Made by a program: the position numbers and the translations under genes. From assembly GCF_001431535.1 (NCBI RefSeq), contig NZ_LDJK01000007.1, forward strand, positions 1-64,000: DNA of 64,000 bases, read 5' to 3'. Within the stretch, counting starts at the first letter, position 1. Each line of letters starts with the position of its first letter. Shown here piece after piece: positions 27,316 through 36,055 of the stretch. The notes under the pieces are model-generated. The model had not been told where the DNA came from. It ran no database searches and saw only the letters and a program-made list of their open reading frames with translations. The stretch is from Stenotrophomonas chelatiphaga (GTDB lineage: Bacteria; Pseudomonadota; Gammaproteobacteria; Xanthomonadales; Xanthomonadaceae).

Positions 27316-27853
27316 GCGACTGCGCATCCTGCATGATCCGGTTGCCTACTACCGGCCGTGGCAGGCCGCACCCGCGGCGTTGTCGGCATCACAGCGCAGT
27401 GCGTTGAACCGCTGGCTGTGCCAGGCCCATCGCCTGCCGCCCGCGCCCGCCGACGAAGGTACGCCGGCACCGCTGGTGGATCGGCTGACACGCGGCTGGG
27501 GACGCATCCCGACGGCGGCCTGGCTGCTGGCCTGCGCCGGTCATCGGCGACACGTGCTGGGCGCCCGCTGGCTGGCAACCCAGCCGCCTGCCCTGCACGC
27601 CTTCCTGCGGCTCGGGTTTCCCGAGGCCGGTGTCCGTTGGTCGCAGCCACCGCCGCCGACGATGCTGCTGGCCTGGGGCGGGCAGCAGCTGCAGCAGGGG
27701 CTGCGCAGCCAGCTTCCGGACTGGCTTCACGCGCGGATCGCCCTGTGGTTCGAGGGCCTGCCGGCCCTGCCGGAAGAAGCCCTCGCCGGCGTCCACCCGT
27801 TCGACATGACCTGCTTCCTGAGTGCCTGGAACCATGCTGAAGACCTATCCTGA
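27308..27853 (+). CDS. sctK: T3SS sorting platform protein SctK (OrgA)
   Basis: A 181-residue protein in the orgA position. MHERLRILHDPVAYYRPW and WLLACAGHRRHVLGARWLA resemble the OrgA/MxiK family. SctK normally anchors the SctQ pods of the sorting platform under the needle base; SctQ is missing from this island. The ATG at 27308 overlaps the sctJ end. Confidence 0.82.
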   Translation: MHERLRILHDPVAYYRPWQAAPAALSASQRSALNRWLCQAHRLPPAPADEGTPAPLVDRLTRGWGRIPTAAWLLACAGHRRHVLGARWLATQPPALHAFLRLGFPEAGVRWSQPPPPTMLLAWGGQQLQQGLRSQLPDWLHARIALWFEGLPALPEEALAGVHPFDMTCFLSAWNHAEDLS

Positions 27854-28532
27854 AAGCCTGCTGGAACGCGCTGTCGACCATGTCATCCAGGCCGCCAGCA
27901 TCCAGCAGGGCATCGACCTTGCCCGCGTGCAGGCGTTTTCCCGTCGGCGCGTGGCGCGCGAGCAGGAACAGGCCCGGCTGGAAGCGCGCGAACTGCGCGC
28001 CGCCGCCGCCTTCGAAGGCTATCGGGACGGTGTGCTGCTCGCACTGGGCGCCCTGCAGCACGTGATCGAGGGCGTGCAGCGGGCGCAGTTGACGCTGGCT
28101 GCGGCCGTCCGCGACCACGTCCACGCCACCCTGCAGGCAATGAACGCCGCACCGGACGTCGTCATCGAGCCGATCTGCAGTGCCCTTGTCCACCGGTTGG
28201 CGCAGGCCGACGCCGCCACCCAGGCCGTGTTGCATGTTCCGCGGCAGCACGAAGCGCTGTTGCAGGCACTGCGCGACGACCCGCGCCTGCGGACGCTGGA
28301 TGTCCGCCCGGCCGATCGTCAGCTGCCACTGCTGGAGCTGGGGGCGCTGGCATGGGAGCTGGACCTGCAGGGCAGCCTGCTGGAAGACGTGGAGCTTGCA
28401 CTGGGCCAGGCGCTGCCGGGCGTGCAGGACCGTTTGAACATCCTCGCCAGCGGTTACAGCGCCGAGGTGCTGGAGGCGCTGGATGCCGCCGGCCAGGGTC
28501 GCCGTTTCACTCACTTCAAGGACTCGCAATGA
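27834..28532 (+). CDS. sctL: T3SS ATPase stator SctL (OrgB)
   Basis: A 232-residue helical protein with a long, Ala/Arg/Glu-rich N-terminal coiled coil (~25-75) and a C-terminal domain of the HrpE/YscL/FliH type. OrgB/SctL bridges the SctQ pods to the ATPase hexamer. Neither partner is whole here. The start overlaps sctK by 20 bases. Confidence 0.85.
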   Translation: MLKTYPESLLERAVDHVIQAASIQQGIDLARVQAFSRRRVAREQEQARLEARELRAAAAFEGYRDGVLLALGALQHVIEGVQRAQLTLAAAVRDHVHATLQAMNAAPDVVIEPICSALVHRLAQADAATQAVLHVPRQHEALLQALRDDPRLRTLDVRPADRQLPLLELGALAWELDLQGSLLEDVELALGQALPGVQDRLNILASGYSAEVLEALDAAGQGRRFTHFKDSQ

Positions 28533-28822
28533 ACCCTGTCGCTGCCGCAACCTCATCTTCTTCTTCGACCCCATGGCAGGAGGCGGGGCGCCCGCTGTCA
28601 CTGTCCGAGCGCGTGCTGGCCCACGGCCAGCAGGCCGCGGCCAGCGGCGACGCTGGCGACCCCGGCGCGGGGGACGGCGAGGGCGAGCTCATTCCGCTGC
28701 CGAAACCGATCTGGGACATGGAGACCGCGATCAGAGCGTGGTCACGGCAGACGTTCATCGAGAGCATGATGAGCGAAGACGAAGAAGTCACCGGGATTCC
28801 CGCGCTCAGCATCGACATCTGA
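28529..28822 (+). CDS. Small protein at the orgC position
   Basis: A 97-residue acidic protein with a Ser/Ala-rich start, a Gly/Asp-rich middle (~38-52) and a predicted helical tail (MESMM-like IESMMSEDEEVTG). Its ATG overlaps the sctL stop (ATGA), so it belongs to the T3SS operon. Salmonella has orgC, a secreted needle-assembly helper of ~150 residues, in this place; sequence similarity to it cannot be claimed. The Ser-rich N-terminus would fit a secreted protein. Confidence 0.65.
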   Translation: MNPVAAATSSSSSTPWQEAGRPLSLSERVLAHGQQAAASGDAGDPGAGDGEGELIPLPKPIWDMETAIRAWSRQTFIESMMSEDEEVTGIPALSIDI

Positions 28823-28902
28823 TCTGACCGTACGAGCAGGCGCGGGGGCGATATCGTGTCGCCTTCATTCCCGATGTCATCGCCCCCCGCTATGCTGTAG
28901 CG

Positions 28903-30687
28903 ATGCAGCTACCGAAAATCGCCCTTCCGCTGATCTGCCTTGCCCTGCTGGCCAGCCCGCTGGCCCATGCGCGCGGCACGATTGAAAAGGTGGACATCCA
29001 CGGCCTGGATAAAGGCGACGACGCCGAGATCATCGAGAACATCGAGGTCTCGTTGTCGCTTTATGACACGATCGGCAAAGTGCAGGGCGAATCGCGGCTG
29101 GAGTATCTGCTGTCGCAGGCCGAGCGCCAGACCCGCGAGGCGCTGGAGCCGTTCGGCTTCTACAACCCGACCATCACCGTCGATGCGCCCCGTAACGGCG
29201 ACACCCTGCGGGTGGTCATAAATGTCGTGAAAGGCGAGCCGGTGCGCGTCCGCAAGGAGCACATCGAGATCACCGGCCCGGCGATGTACGACCGCTACCT
29301 GCAGGACGACCTGGACGCGTTCAGCCCGCGCAAAGGCCAGCCTTTCGAACACACGCGTTACGAGGCCAGCAAGATCACGGTGACCCGCCGGCTGGCCGAG
29401 CGCGGCTATTTCGATGCTGATTACACGCAGCACCAGGTGCAGGTGACCCGTGCGGAAAATGCCGCCGACATCGACCTGGCCTGGGACAGCGGGCGCCGCT
29501 ACAACATGGGCCCGATCACCTTCAAGCAGAACTATTTCGTCGACAAGCTGTTCGACCCGCTGGTGTATTGGGAAGAGGGCAGCTATTTCCACGAGGGCAA
29601 GCTGGACCGGCTGCGCGAATCGCTGACCAAGCTGGACTACTTCAGCACCATCGACATCCAGCCGAAGCCGGAAGACGCCGACGAAAACGGCAATGTGCCG
29701 GTGGACGTCAACCTGACGCGGGCCAAGCGCAGCATCTACACCACCGGCCTCAGCTACGGCAGCGAAAGCGGCGCCGGTGTGCGCGGCGGGCTGGAGCGGC
29801 GCTGGCTCAACAGCCGCGGCCACAAGATGAACACGCAGCTGGACTATGCCGAGAAGCGAAAAAGCCTGACGACCAGCTACCGCATCCCCGCATTCCGCTG
29901 GCTTGACGGCTGGTATACGTTTGCTGCCAGTGCCTACGATGAGCAGACCGATTACATCGATCTGCGCAACCTGAAGCTGATCGCCAGCCGCAGTGGCCAG
30001 ATCAACGAGTTCTGGACCGCCACCGCGTCGATGAACGCGCTGCGTGAGCGCTGGGGCTACGCGTCCGGTACCGAATTCACCGACGCGGTCTATCAGTATT
30101 CCACCCTGGTCTATCCCCAGATCGCGGCCGACTACGTCAACGTGGATGACCGCCTGTTCCCGCGCAGTGGCATCAGCGGCAGTGCGACGATGCGCGGCGG
30201 CGTGGAAGGGGCCGGGTCGGATACCAGCTTCGTGCAGGCCAACATGGTGCTGCGCTGGTACGTGCCGCTGGGCGAAACCAACCGCCTGATCCTGCGCGGT
30301 GAAGGCGGCACCACCTGGACCAGCGACCTGGTGGCGATGCCGCCCAGCCTGCGCTACTTCGCCGGTGGTGACCGCAGCATCCGCGGCTATGCCTGGCGTG
30401 AAGTGGGCCCGCGCACGCCCGAACCGGACAAGTTCGCCCTGGGTGCCAAGCACCTGGTGGTCGGCTCGGCGGAATACGAACACTATTTCAACGATGGACC
30501 GTGGGGTGCGGCGGTGTTCGTCGACACCGGCAGCGCCTTTGACAACACCATCGATCTGCATACCGGCGTCGGTTTCGGCGTGCGTTGGAAGTCACCTGTC
30601 GGCCCGGTGCGGGTGGACATCGCCCATGGCCTGAACGATCCGGATTCACAGTTCCAGATCTACCTGAACATCGGAGCCGACCTGTGA
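28903..30687 (+). CDS. tamA: Translocation and assembly module TamA
   Basis: A 594-residue outer-membrane Omp85 protein: signal peptide 1-23 (ending AHA), three POTRA domains (~25-260) and a 16-strand barrel whose hallmark FAGGDRSIRGY and C-terminal VRVDIAHGLND...FQIYLNIGADL are plain. With TamB it helps assemble some outer-membrane proteins and moves lipids. tamB follows with a GTGA overlap. It is the first conserved gene after the T3SS island. Confidence 0.96.
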   Translation: MQLPKIALPLICLALLASPLAHARGTIEKVDIHGLDKGDDAEIIENIEVSLSLYDTIGKVQGESRLEYLLSQAERQTREALEPFGFYNPTITVDAPRNGDTLRVVINVVKGEPVRVRKEHIEITGPAMYDRYLQDDLDAFSPRKGQPFEHTRYEASKITVTRRLAERGYFDADYTQHQVQVTRAENAADIDLAWDSGRRYNMGPITFKQNYFVDKLFDPLVYWEEGSYFHEGKLDRLRESLTKLDYFSTIDIQPKPEDADENGNVPVDVNLTRAKRSIYTTGLSYGSESGAGVRGGLERRWLNSRGHKMNTQLDYAEKRKSLTTSYRIPAFRWLDGWYTFAASAYDEQTDYIDLRNLKLIASRSGQINEFWTATASMNALRERWGYASGTEFTDAVYQYSTLVYPQIAADYVNVDDRLFPRSGISGSATMRGGVEGAGSDTSFVQANMVLRWYVPLGETNRLILRGEGGTTWTSDLVAMPPSLRYFAGGDRSIRGYAWREVGPRTPEPDKFALGAKHLVVGSAEYEHYFNDGPWGAAVFVDTGSAFDNTIDLHTGVGFGVRWKSPVGPVRVDIAHGLNDPDSQFQIYLNIGADL

Positions 30688-33600
30688 GCACGCCGACCCC
30701 GACCCCGCCCAATGCACCCAACGCACAGGCCCCGGTGCCGCGTCGTCGCTTCTACCGCCGCCGTCGTTTCTGGGCGTGGTCCGGCGTGGGCGTGCTCGGC
30801 CTGGTGCTGGTCGCGCTGCTGGCGGTGTACTGGCTGCTGCAGACGGTGGCCGGCCGCGACGTGCTGCTGGCCCAGGTGATCGCACGCCTGCCGGCAGGGG
30901 CCAGTTTCACTTGGGACAAGGCCGAAGGCCCGGTGGCAGGGCCACTGACCCTGCACAACGTCGAATTCCGCTACAACGACATCCACTTCCATGCCGACCG
31001 CGCGCACCTGGAACCGGACCTGCGCCCGCTGCTGGGCCGCAAGCTGCTGCTGGACCGCCTGGAACTGGACAATGCCACGCTGAACCTGGCCAAGAGCGAG
31101 GAGCCGTTCGAGCTGCCGTCCTGGCCCGGTTCGTTGCCGCAGATCGAAATGCCGTTGGCCATCCAGGCCGACGTCATCCAGGTCAATGGCCTGCGCGTCA
31201 CCACCGCCGGTGAGCCGACCATCGACATCGCCCGCATCGGCGGTGGCCTTGAAATCGCCAATGGCGAGTTCAAGGCCAACCAGTTGCTTGTCGACAGCGA
31301 CATGGGCAATTTCCGCATCAACGGGCATTACATCCCGGCCAACGATTACGACACCGACCTGAGTGTCACCGCCCTCCTGCCGGCGCCACGCGGCCGCACC
31401 CCGGCCAGCCTGGGCCTGGTGGCCCGCGGTGACCTGGGCCATATGGAAGTGGCGGTGGCCGGGCGCGCACCCAACCCGCTGCGCGCGCTGCTGGTATTCG
31501 ACGGGCGCACCGATCCCACCTGGAAGGCCAGCGTGCGTACCGACGCGCTGGACGTGCGCCTGCTGAACCCGGCCCTGGCCGCGTCCACCGTGGAACCGCT
31601 GACGGTGGATTTCAGTGCCGCCGGCAAGGGCGGCAATGCCGACCTGCAGGGCACCGCGCAGCTGGGTGGACAGACGATCGAACTGGCACCGTCCAAGGTG
31701 CAGCTGGAAGACCAGGTGCTGAATGTGTCGCCGCTGGTGGTCAAGGCCTTCGGCGGCCAGGTTCGGCTGAAGGGCAGCGCCGACTTCCGCCAGCAGGACC
31801 AGCAGAAACTCAATTTCTCCATCGTCGCCAATGACCTGACCTATACGCCGGCGGCCGATCCCAACACCGCCGGCGGCGTCGCTGTGCCGGTGACCCTGAA
31901 GGAAGCCCGCATGGGCCTGGCCGGCACCCTGCAGGCCTGGGCGGCGGTCGGTACGGCGGACATCGAGCGCGACGGCCAGAAGGCCGCGCTGCAGTTCGAT
32001 GTACGTGGCAATGACAGCGCAGCACGCATCGAGCAGCTGCAGGCGCGTACGCCCGGCGGCACGCTGGGCGTGGAAGGCAACGTGGCGTGGGCACCGCAGC
32101 TGCAATGGGATGCGAAGGCAACGCTCAACGCCTTCGATCCCGGCTACTTCCTGCCGGGCTGGGAGGGTCGACTGTCCGGCAACGTCGCCAGCACCGGTCG
32201 CCAGCTGCCGGTGCCGGCCAATGCCGCGCCGGGCACCACCGGTGTCATCGAAGCGACCGTGGACCTGCCGTCATTGAAGGGCACCCTGCGCAAGCGTGCG
32301 CTGGACGCACAGGGCAAGTTCGCGCTGCAGGGCAGCCAGGGCGAAGGCCAGCTGAAGCTGGCGATCGGCGCGAGCCGGGTGACCGCATCGGGCAAGGTGG
32401 GCGACCGCCTGGATATCGATGCACGCTTCGAGCCCCTGCAGCTCAGCGACCTGCTGCCCGGCGCCGACGGCGGGCTGCGCGGCACGGTGCAGGTCACCGG
32501 GCGTCGCGATGCGCCGGACATCACGGCCGACCTGGTGGGCAGCAGCCTGCGCTGGGGCGATTACGCCGCCGAAGCAATCAGCCTGAAGGGGCGCCTGCCG
32601 TGGAGCGGCGACAGCGGCACGCTGGCGCTGCAGGGCCGCAACGTCAACGCCGGGATGCTGCTGGAAAGCCTGAACGTGGATGCGCAGGGCAGCGTCAGCA
32701 ACCTGCGGCTGAGCGCGCAGGGCCGCAACGAGATGGGCGCGCTGGACCTGCAGGGCAGTGTGCGCCAGCAGGGCCAGCAGTGGCGTGGCAAGCTTGAATC
32801 CCTGCGCCTGGCGCCGCAGAAGGGCGATCCCTGGGTATTGCGCGGCGCGTCTGATTTCGCGGTCAACGGCAGCAATTACAGCCTGACCGAAACCTGCCTG
32901 GCGCCGGCCACCGGCGGCGCGCTGTGCGTGCATGCCAACTGGCCGCGCGAAGGGCTGGTGGTGCGCGGTGACGCGCTGCCACTGACCTTGGTGCAGCCAT
33001 GGTTGCCGCCCACGTCCGGGCGACGCATCTACCTGCGCGGCGAGGTCACCCTGGATGCGCAGATCCGTCCGCGTGGCAATGCCTGGGAAGGCAACGTGGA
33101 AGTGCGTTCGCCCGAGGGCGGCATCCGCCTGGGCGACAACGCACGCGGTGAGCTGGTGTCCTACGACCAGTTCTCGGTCAAGCTGGACATGACCCCGGCA
33201 CGGATCGAGGCGTTCCTTGGCATGGGCTTCAAGGGCAATGGCTTCGTCAACGCCAAGGTGCAGACCGGCTGGGACGCCAGCGCCCCGCTGAACGGCGAGC
33301 TGTATCTCAACATGGCGCGGTTGTACTGGCTGGAACTGTTCTCGCCGGACATCGTGCGCCCGACCGGCCTGATCGAAGGGCACGTGAGCCTGCGTGGAAC
33401 CCGCAGCCAGCCGCTGCTCGGGGGCGAGGCCACGCTGAGCGACTTCAAGGGCGAATTCCCCGCGTTGGGCCTGACCTTCGAACAGGGCAAGGGCAACTTC
33501 ACCGCACAGCCGGATGGCTCGGCGAAGATCACCGCACAGGCCAACTCCGGCAAGGGCACCCTGTATGTCGACGGCGGGCTGTCCTGGTTCGGTGATGCGC

Positions 33601-34538
33601 AGCCGCTGCAGCTGCATATCCATGGCGAGAACGTGCTGCTGTCCAACACCAGCGAACTGCGCGTGGTGGCCAACCCGAACCTGGACTTCACCCTGGCCGG
33701 CACCACGATGCAGCTGAAGGGCGAGGTGCTGGTGCCGGAGGCGGACATCGACCTGGAGCGGCTGGACCGCGGTACGTCGGTGTCCGAAGACGTGGTGGTG
33801 CTGGACCCGGTGGATCCGGAAGAGACCGCCAGCTCGCCGCTGGACATGGACCTGACCGTGAGCCTCGGTGACAACGTCAAGATGGCCGGCTTCGGCCTGA
33901 AGGGCGCACTGACCGGCAAGATGCAGGTGTGGGCCAAGCCGGGCCGCGAAATGACCGCCAATGGCGGGCTGGAAGTGAGTGGTCGCTACAAGGCCTACGG
34001 GCAGGACCTGACCATCACCCGGGGCCAGCTGACCTGGAACTACAACCCGGTGTCCGACCCGCGCATCAACCTGCGTGCCGAACGCCGGATCGGTGATGTC
34101 ACCGCCGGTATCGATGTCACCGGCCGCGCGATGCAGCCACGTGCCCAGGTGTGGTCCGATCCGTCGATGTCGCAGTCCGAAGCGCTCGGTTACCTGGTGC
34201 TGGGCCGTAGCCTGACCGGGGCCACCAGCGACCAGACCCAGCAGGTCAACGCCGCATCCGCCGCGTTGTCGGCCGGCAGCGGGCTGCTGGCATCGCAGCT
34301 GGGTGCCAAGCTGGGCCTGGACGATGCCGGCGTCAGCCAGTCGCGCGCGCTGGGCGGGTCGGTACTGGGTGTCGGCAAGTTCATCTCGCCGAAATTGTAT
34401 GTCGGCTACGGCGTTTCACTGGTGGGCAGCGGTTCGGTGCTGACGCTGAAGTATCTGCTCAGTCGTGGCTTCGATATCGAAGTGGAATCGAGCACGGTGG
34501 AGAACCGTGGTTCGTTGAACTGGCGCCGCGAGAAATAG
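30684..34538 (+). CDS. tamB: Translocation and assembly module TamB
   Basis: A 1284-residue inner-membrane-anchored, periplasm-spanning protein. One N-terminal helix (~29-50), a very long beta-rich AsmA/TamB-type body and the conserved C-terminal DUF490 domain (SEALGYLVLGRSL, then PKLYVGYGVSLVGSGSVLTLKYLLSRGF) are visible. The start is the GTG overlapping the tamA stop. The last ~100 bases (34441-34545) recur, mutated, at 35738-35842. Confidence 0.95.
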   Translation: MSTPTPTPPNAPNAQAPVPRRRFYRRRRFWAWSGVGVLGLVLVALLAVYWLLQTVAGRDVLLAQVIARLPAGASFTWDKAEGPVAGPLTLHNVEFRYNDIHFHADRAHLEPDLRPLLGRKLLLDRLELDNATLNLAKSEEPFELPSWPGSLPQIEMPLAIQADVIQVNGLRVTTAGEPTIDIARIGGGLEIANGEFKANQLLVDSDMGNFRINGHYIPANDYDTDLSVTALLPAPRGRTPASLGLVARGDLGHMEVAVAGRAPNPLRALLVFDGRTDPTWKASVRTDALDVRLLNPALAASTVEPLTVDFSAAGKGGNADLQGTAQLGGQTIELAPSKVQLEDQVLNVSPLVVKAFGGQVRLKGSADFRQQDQQKLNFSIVANDLTYTPAADPNTAGGVAVPVTLKEARMGLAGTLQAWAAVGTADIERDGQKAALQFDVRGNDSAARIEQLQARTPGGTLGVEGNVAWAPQLQWDAKATLNAFDPGYFLPGWEGRLSGNVASTGRQLPVPANAAPGTTGVIEATVDLPSLKGTLRKRALDAQGKFALQGSQGEGQLKLAIGASRVTASGKVGDRLDIDARFEPLQLSDLLPGADGGLRGTVQVTGRRDAPDITADLVGSSLRWGDYAAEAISLKGRLPWSGDSGTLALQGRNVNAGMLLESLNVDAQGSVSNLRLSAQGRNEMGALDLQGSVRQQGQQWRGKLESLRLAPQKGDPWVLRGASDFAVNGSNYSLTETCLAPATGGALCVHANWPREGLVVRGDALPLTLVQPWLPPTSGRRIYLRGEVTLDAQIRPRGNAWEGNVEVRSPEGGIRLGDNARGELVSYDQFSVKLDMTPARIEAFLGMGFKGNGFVNAKVQTGWDASAPLNGELYLNMARLYWLELFSPDIVRPTGLIEGHVSLRGTRSQPLLGGEATLSDFKGEFPALGLTFEQGKGNFTAQPDGSAKITAQANSGKGTLYVDGGLSWFGDAQPLQLHIHGENVLLSNTSELRVVANPNLDFTLAGTTMQLKGEVLVPEADIDLERLDRGTSVSEDVVVLDPVDPEETASSPLDMDLTVSLGDNVKMAGFGLKGALTGKMQVWAKPGREMTANGGLEVSGRYKAYGQDLTITRGQLTWNYNPVSDPRINLRAERRIGDVTAGIDVTGRAMQPRAQVWSDPSMSQSEALGYLVLGRSLTGATSDQTQQVNAASAALSAGSGLLASQLGAKLGLDDAGVSQSRALGGSVLGVGKFISPKLYVGYGVSLVGSGSVLTLKYLLSRGFDIEVESSTVENRGSLNWRREK

Positions 34539-34545
34539 CGGCGCC
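34441..34545 (+). repeat. tamB 3'-end direct repeat, copy 1
   Basis: This 105-base stretch spans the last 32 codons and the stop of tamB plus 7 bases. It aligns without gaps to 35738-35842 with roughly 85% identity. It is the functional copy. Confidence 0.85.
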
Positions 34546-34554
34546 ACGTTCAAC

Positions 34555-34830
34555 GTGAACGGACGGCCGGGGTCAAACCCGGTGGTGCGCTCGGTGAAGG
34601 CGGAGCTGCCCAGCGTGTGGCAGAACCCGCAGATGCTGGGTCGCGTGACCGGCACGGTTGCCCTGTTTTCGGACCGGGTGCCCTGCCTGAACATCGGCCA
34701 GTTGCTGATGCATGCGGCAGCGGAGACATTGCCGGGTGTGGACATCAAGATGGGCTGTGGCGATCCGCCGGGCCTTGGCGGGGTGATCCGGCCGCACCGG
34801 AACCCGCCGCGCCTGTTTCCGCTGCCATGA
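34555..34830 (+). CDS. Small hypothetical frame after tamB
   Basis: A GTG-started frame of 91 codons with the G/C-rich third positions normal for this genome (e.g. LPSVWQNPQMLGRVTGTVAL). I cannot assign it. It could be a small gene or the tail of a lost larger gene, since it remains open upstream to the tamB stop region. It lies between the two copies of the tamB tail, inside the accessory block. Confidence 0.3.
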   Translation: MNGRPGSNPVVRSVKAELPSVWQNPQMLGRVTGTVALFSDRVPCLNIGQLLMHAAAETLPGVDIKMGCGDPPGLGGVIRPHRNPPRLFPLP

Positions 34831-34845
34831 GCCCGAACCCACACA

Positions 34846-35070
34846 ATGGCAGATATCGCTCATCAGCGTCGTCGGTGCCCTCGGGCACCGGCTCCTGGCC
34901 TTAGGCTTTCCGCCCACCCATCCGGTCCACTCCATGTCCTCCATCGATTCCTCACTTCCTCCAGCCGCCTGCGCGCGCTGGTCTGGTGGCGGGAGGCGGC
35001 ATGGACGCTGCAGCTGACCGACCACGGCGATGGCCAGCGCATCGTGCAGCTGTCCGGGCTGCCCGACTGA
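34846..35070 (+). pseudogene. Possible gene remnant before the first paralogue
   Basis: An open frame of 74 codons. Only the last ~37 residues (RLRALVWWREAAWTLQLTDH, then GDGQRIVQLSGLPD) have normal codon use and look like the C-terminus of a real protein; the first half does not. It ends 29 bases before the first 198-residue gene. It may be the remnant of a gene that once preceded that paralogue, as the giant gene precedes the second. Low confidence. Confidence 0.3.
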
Positions 35071-35099
35071 CCAACATTGCCCTTCATGAGGATGTACGA

Positions 35100-35696
35100 A
35101 TGAACGGATCACCCGTGACGCCGCCTTCCGGCGCCTCTCCTGCCGCAGCGCCTCCTTCCGACGCCGACGCTGCCCTGCAGCAGGCGTGGACACGCCACAT
35201 CCTGGATCGCAGGAACACCCTGCTGCTGGATGCAGCGGTCGGCTACATCGACGAAGCCACCCTCGAGCAGCGTCTGGATTGGCTTGCGAGGCCGCTGTCG
35301 CTGCCGTTCGGCCGCGCCCTGCAACGCGCCGCCGTGGCGCAGGGCGCCAGCATCGCCCGCGAAGACGCGGCCACCGCCTTGTCGTTGCTGCTGCAGGACT
35401 GTGCCGCGCCTGGGCAGGTGCCGCAGGGCGCGGATCGTGCGCTGCTGGTGCGCTGGCGTGGCCCGGACTCCGCGCTGGAGCTTGCCGATGACGCGCTGGT
35501 GGTCGCCGATCTGCAGGCGCCGGTGGATGCAGGTCTACAGCATCGGTTCTGGGTGCTGTGGCGTGGTGAAACCGGGATGCCCACCGGCTACCGGCTGGAC
35601 CTGCTCCGCCAGCAGCCGGAACCCCTGTTCGAAACGTGGGATGAGCAAGAAGCCACGGTGACGTTGGGCGTGGAGCAGGTGTCACCGCCACTGTAA
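35100..35696 (+). CDS. Unknown protein, paralogue 1 flanking the giant gene
   Basis: A 198-residue soluble protein of unknown family. A Pro/Ser/Ala-rich start (1-22) is followed by a helical part (QQAWTRHILDRRNTLLLDAA), a very conserved core (QGADRALLVRWRGPDSALEL) and a beta-rich end (HRFWVLWRGETG). It has the same length as, and about three quarters identity to, the protein at 42880-43476. The shared sequence also covers GAGGATG-ACGA before the ATG and ~20 bases after the stop. There is no signal peptide. Roles as a chaperone, immunity protein or co-secreted protein of the giant are possible but unproven. Confidence 0.7.
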   Translation: MNGSPVTPPSGASPAAAPPSDADAALQQAWTRHILDRRNTLLLDAAVGYIDEATLEQRLDWLARPLSLPFGRALQRAAVAQGASIAREDAATALSLLLQDCAAPGQVPQGADRALLVRWRGPDSALELADDALVVADLQAPVDAGLQHRFWVLWRGETGMPTGYRLDLLRQQPEPLFETWDEQEATVTLGVEQVSPPL

Positions 35697-35737
35697 CGGC
35701 GCGGTGCAGGCGGCCCGGTGTCCGGCGATCATCGTGC

Positions 35738-35842
35738 CGACGTTGAAGCATCTGCTCAGTCGTGGCTTGGATATCAAACTGGAATCGAGCACGGGAGAGA
35801 ACCGGGGTTCATTGAACTGCCGCCGTGAAGAGCAGCGGCACC
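35738..35842 (+). repeat. tamB 3'-end direct repeat, copy 2 (degenerate)
   Basis: The sequence TGAAGCATCTGCTCAGTCGT and what follows repeats the end of tamB (34441-34545) in the same orientation, ungapped, with scattered substitutions; the tamB stop TAG is changed. It lies 42 bases after paralogue 1 and cannot encode anything useful itself. It marks a past duplication or an insertion that carried a tamB tail. Confidence 0.85.
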
Positions 35843-35981
35843 GCGGCAAAGCAGGCTGACTTGAAGGCGGAATCATCAAATTGATGCCTGTCCATAGGCA
35901 AGTTTGCAGCAAAGAAGTGCGGGCGTGAACGGGACCTTTCCTGCGCTCGGGCAGGGACCGGAAATGCACCATTCGTGGAAT

Positions 35982-36045
35982 GGGGGGAAAGAAGGGATCG
36001 GTAAAGATCCGCGGCACCGGAATTCCCGCTGCTTCCTTTCCCCCC
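35982..36045 (+). promoter_or_regulatory. Long stem-loop before the giant gene
   Basis: GGGGGGAAAGAAG (35982-35994) pairs with CTTCCTTTCCCCCC (36032-36045), with one bulged base. The loop holds a second small stem GGATC/GATCC (35995-36010). It ends 10 bases before the ATG at 36056, where no clear ribosome binding site is seen. It could control translation or end upstream transcription; function is inferred. Confidence 0.5.
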
Positions 36046-36055
36046 GGATCCATCC

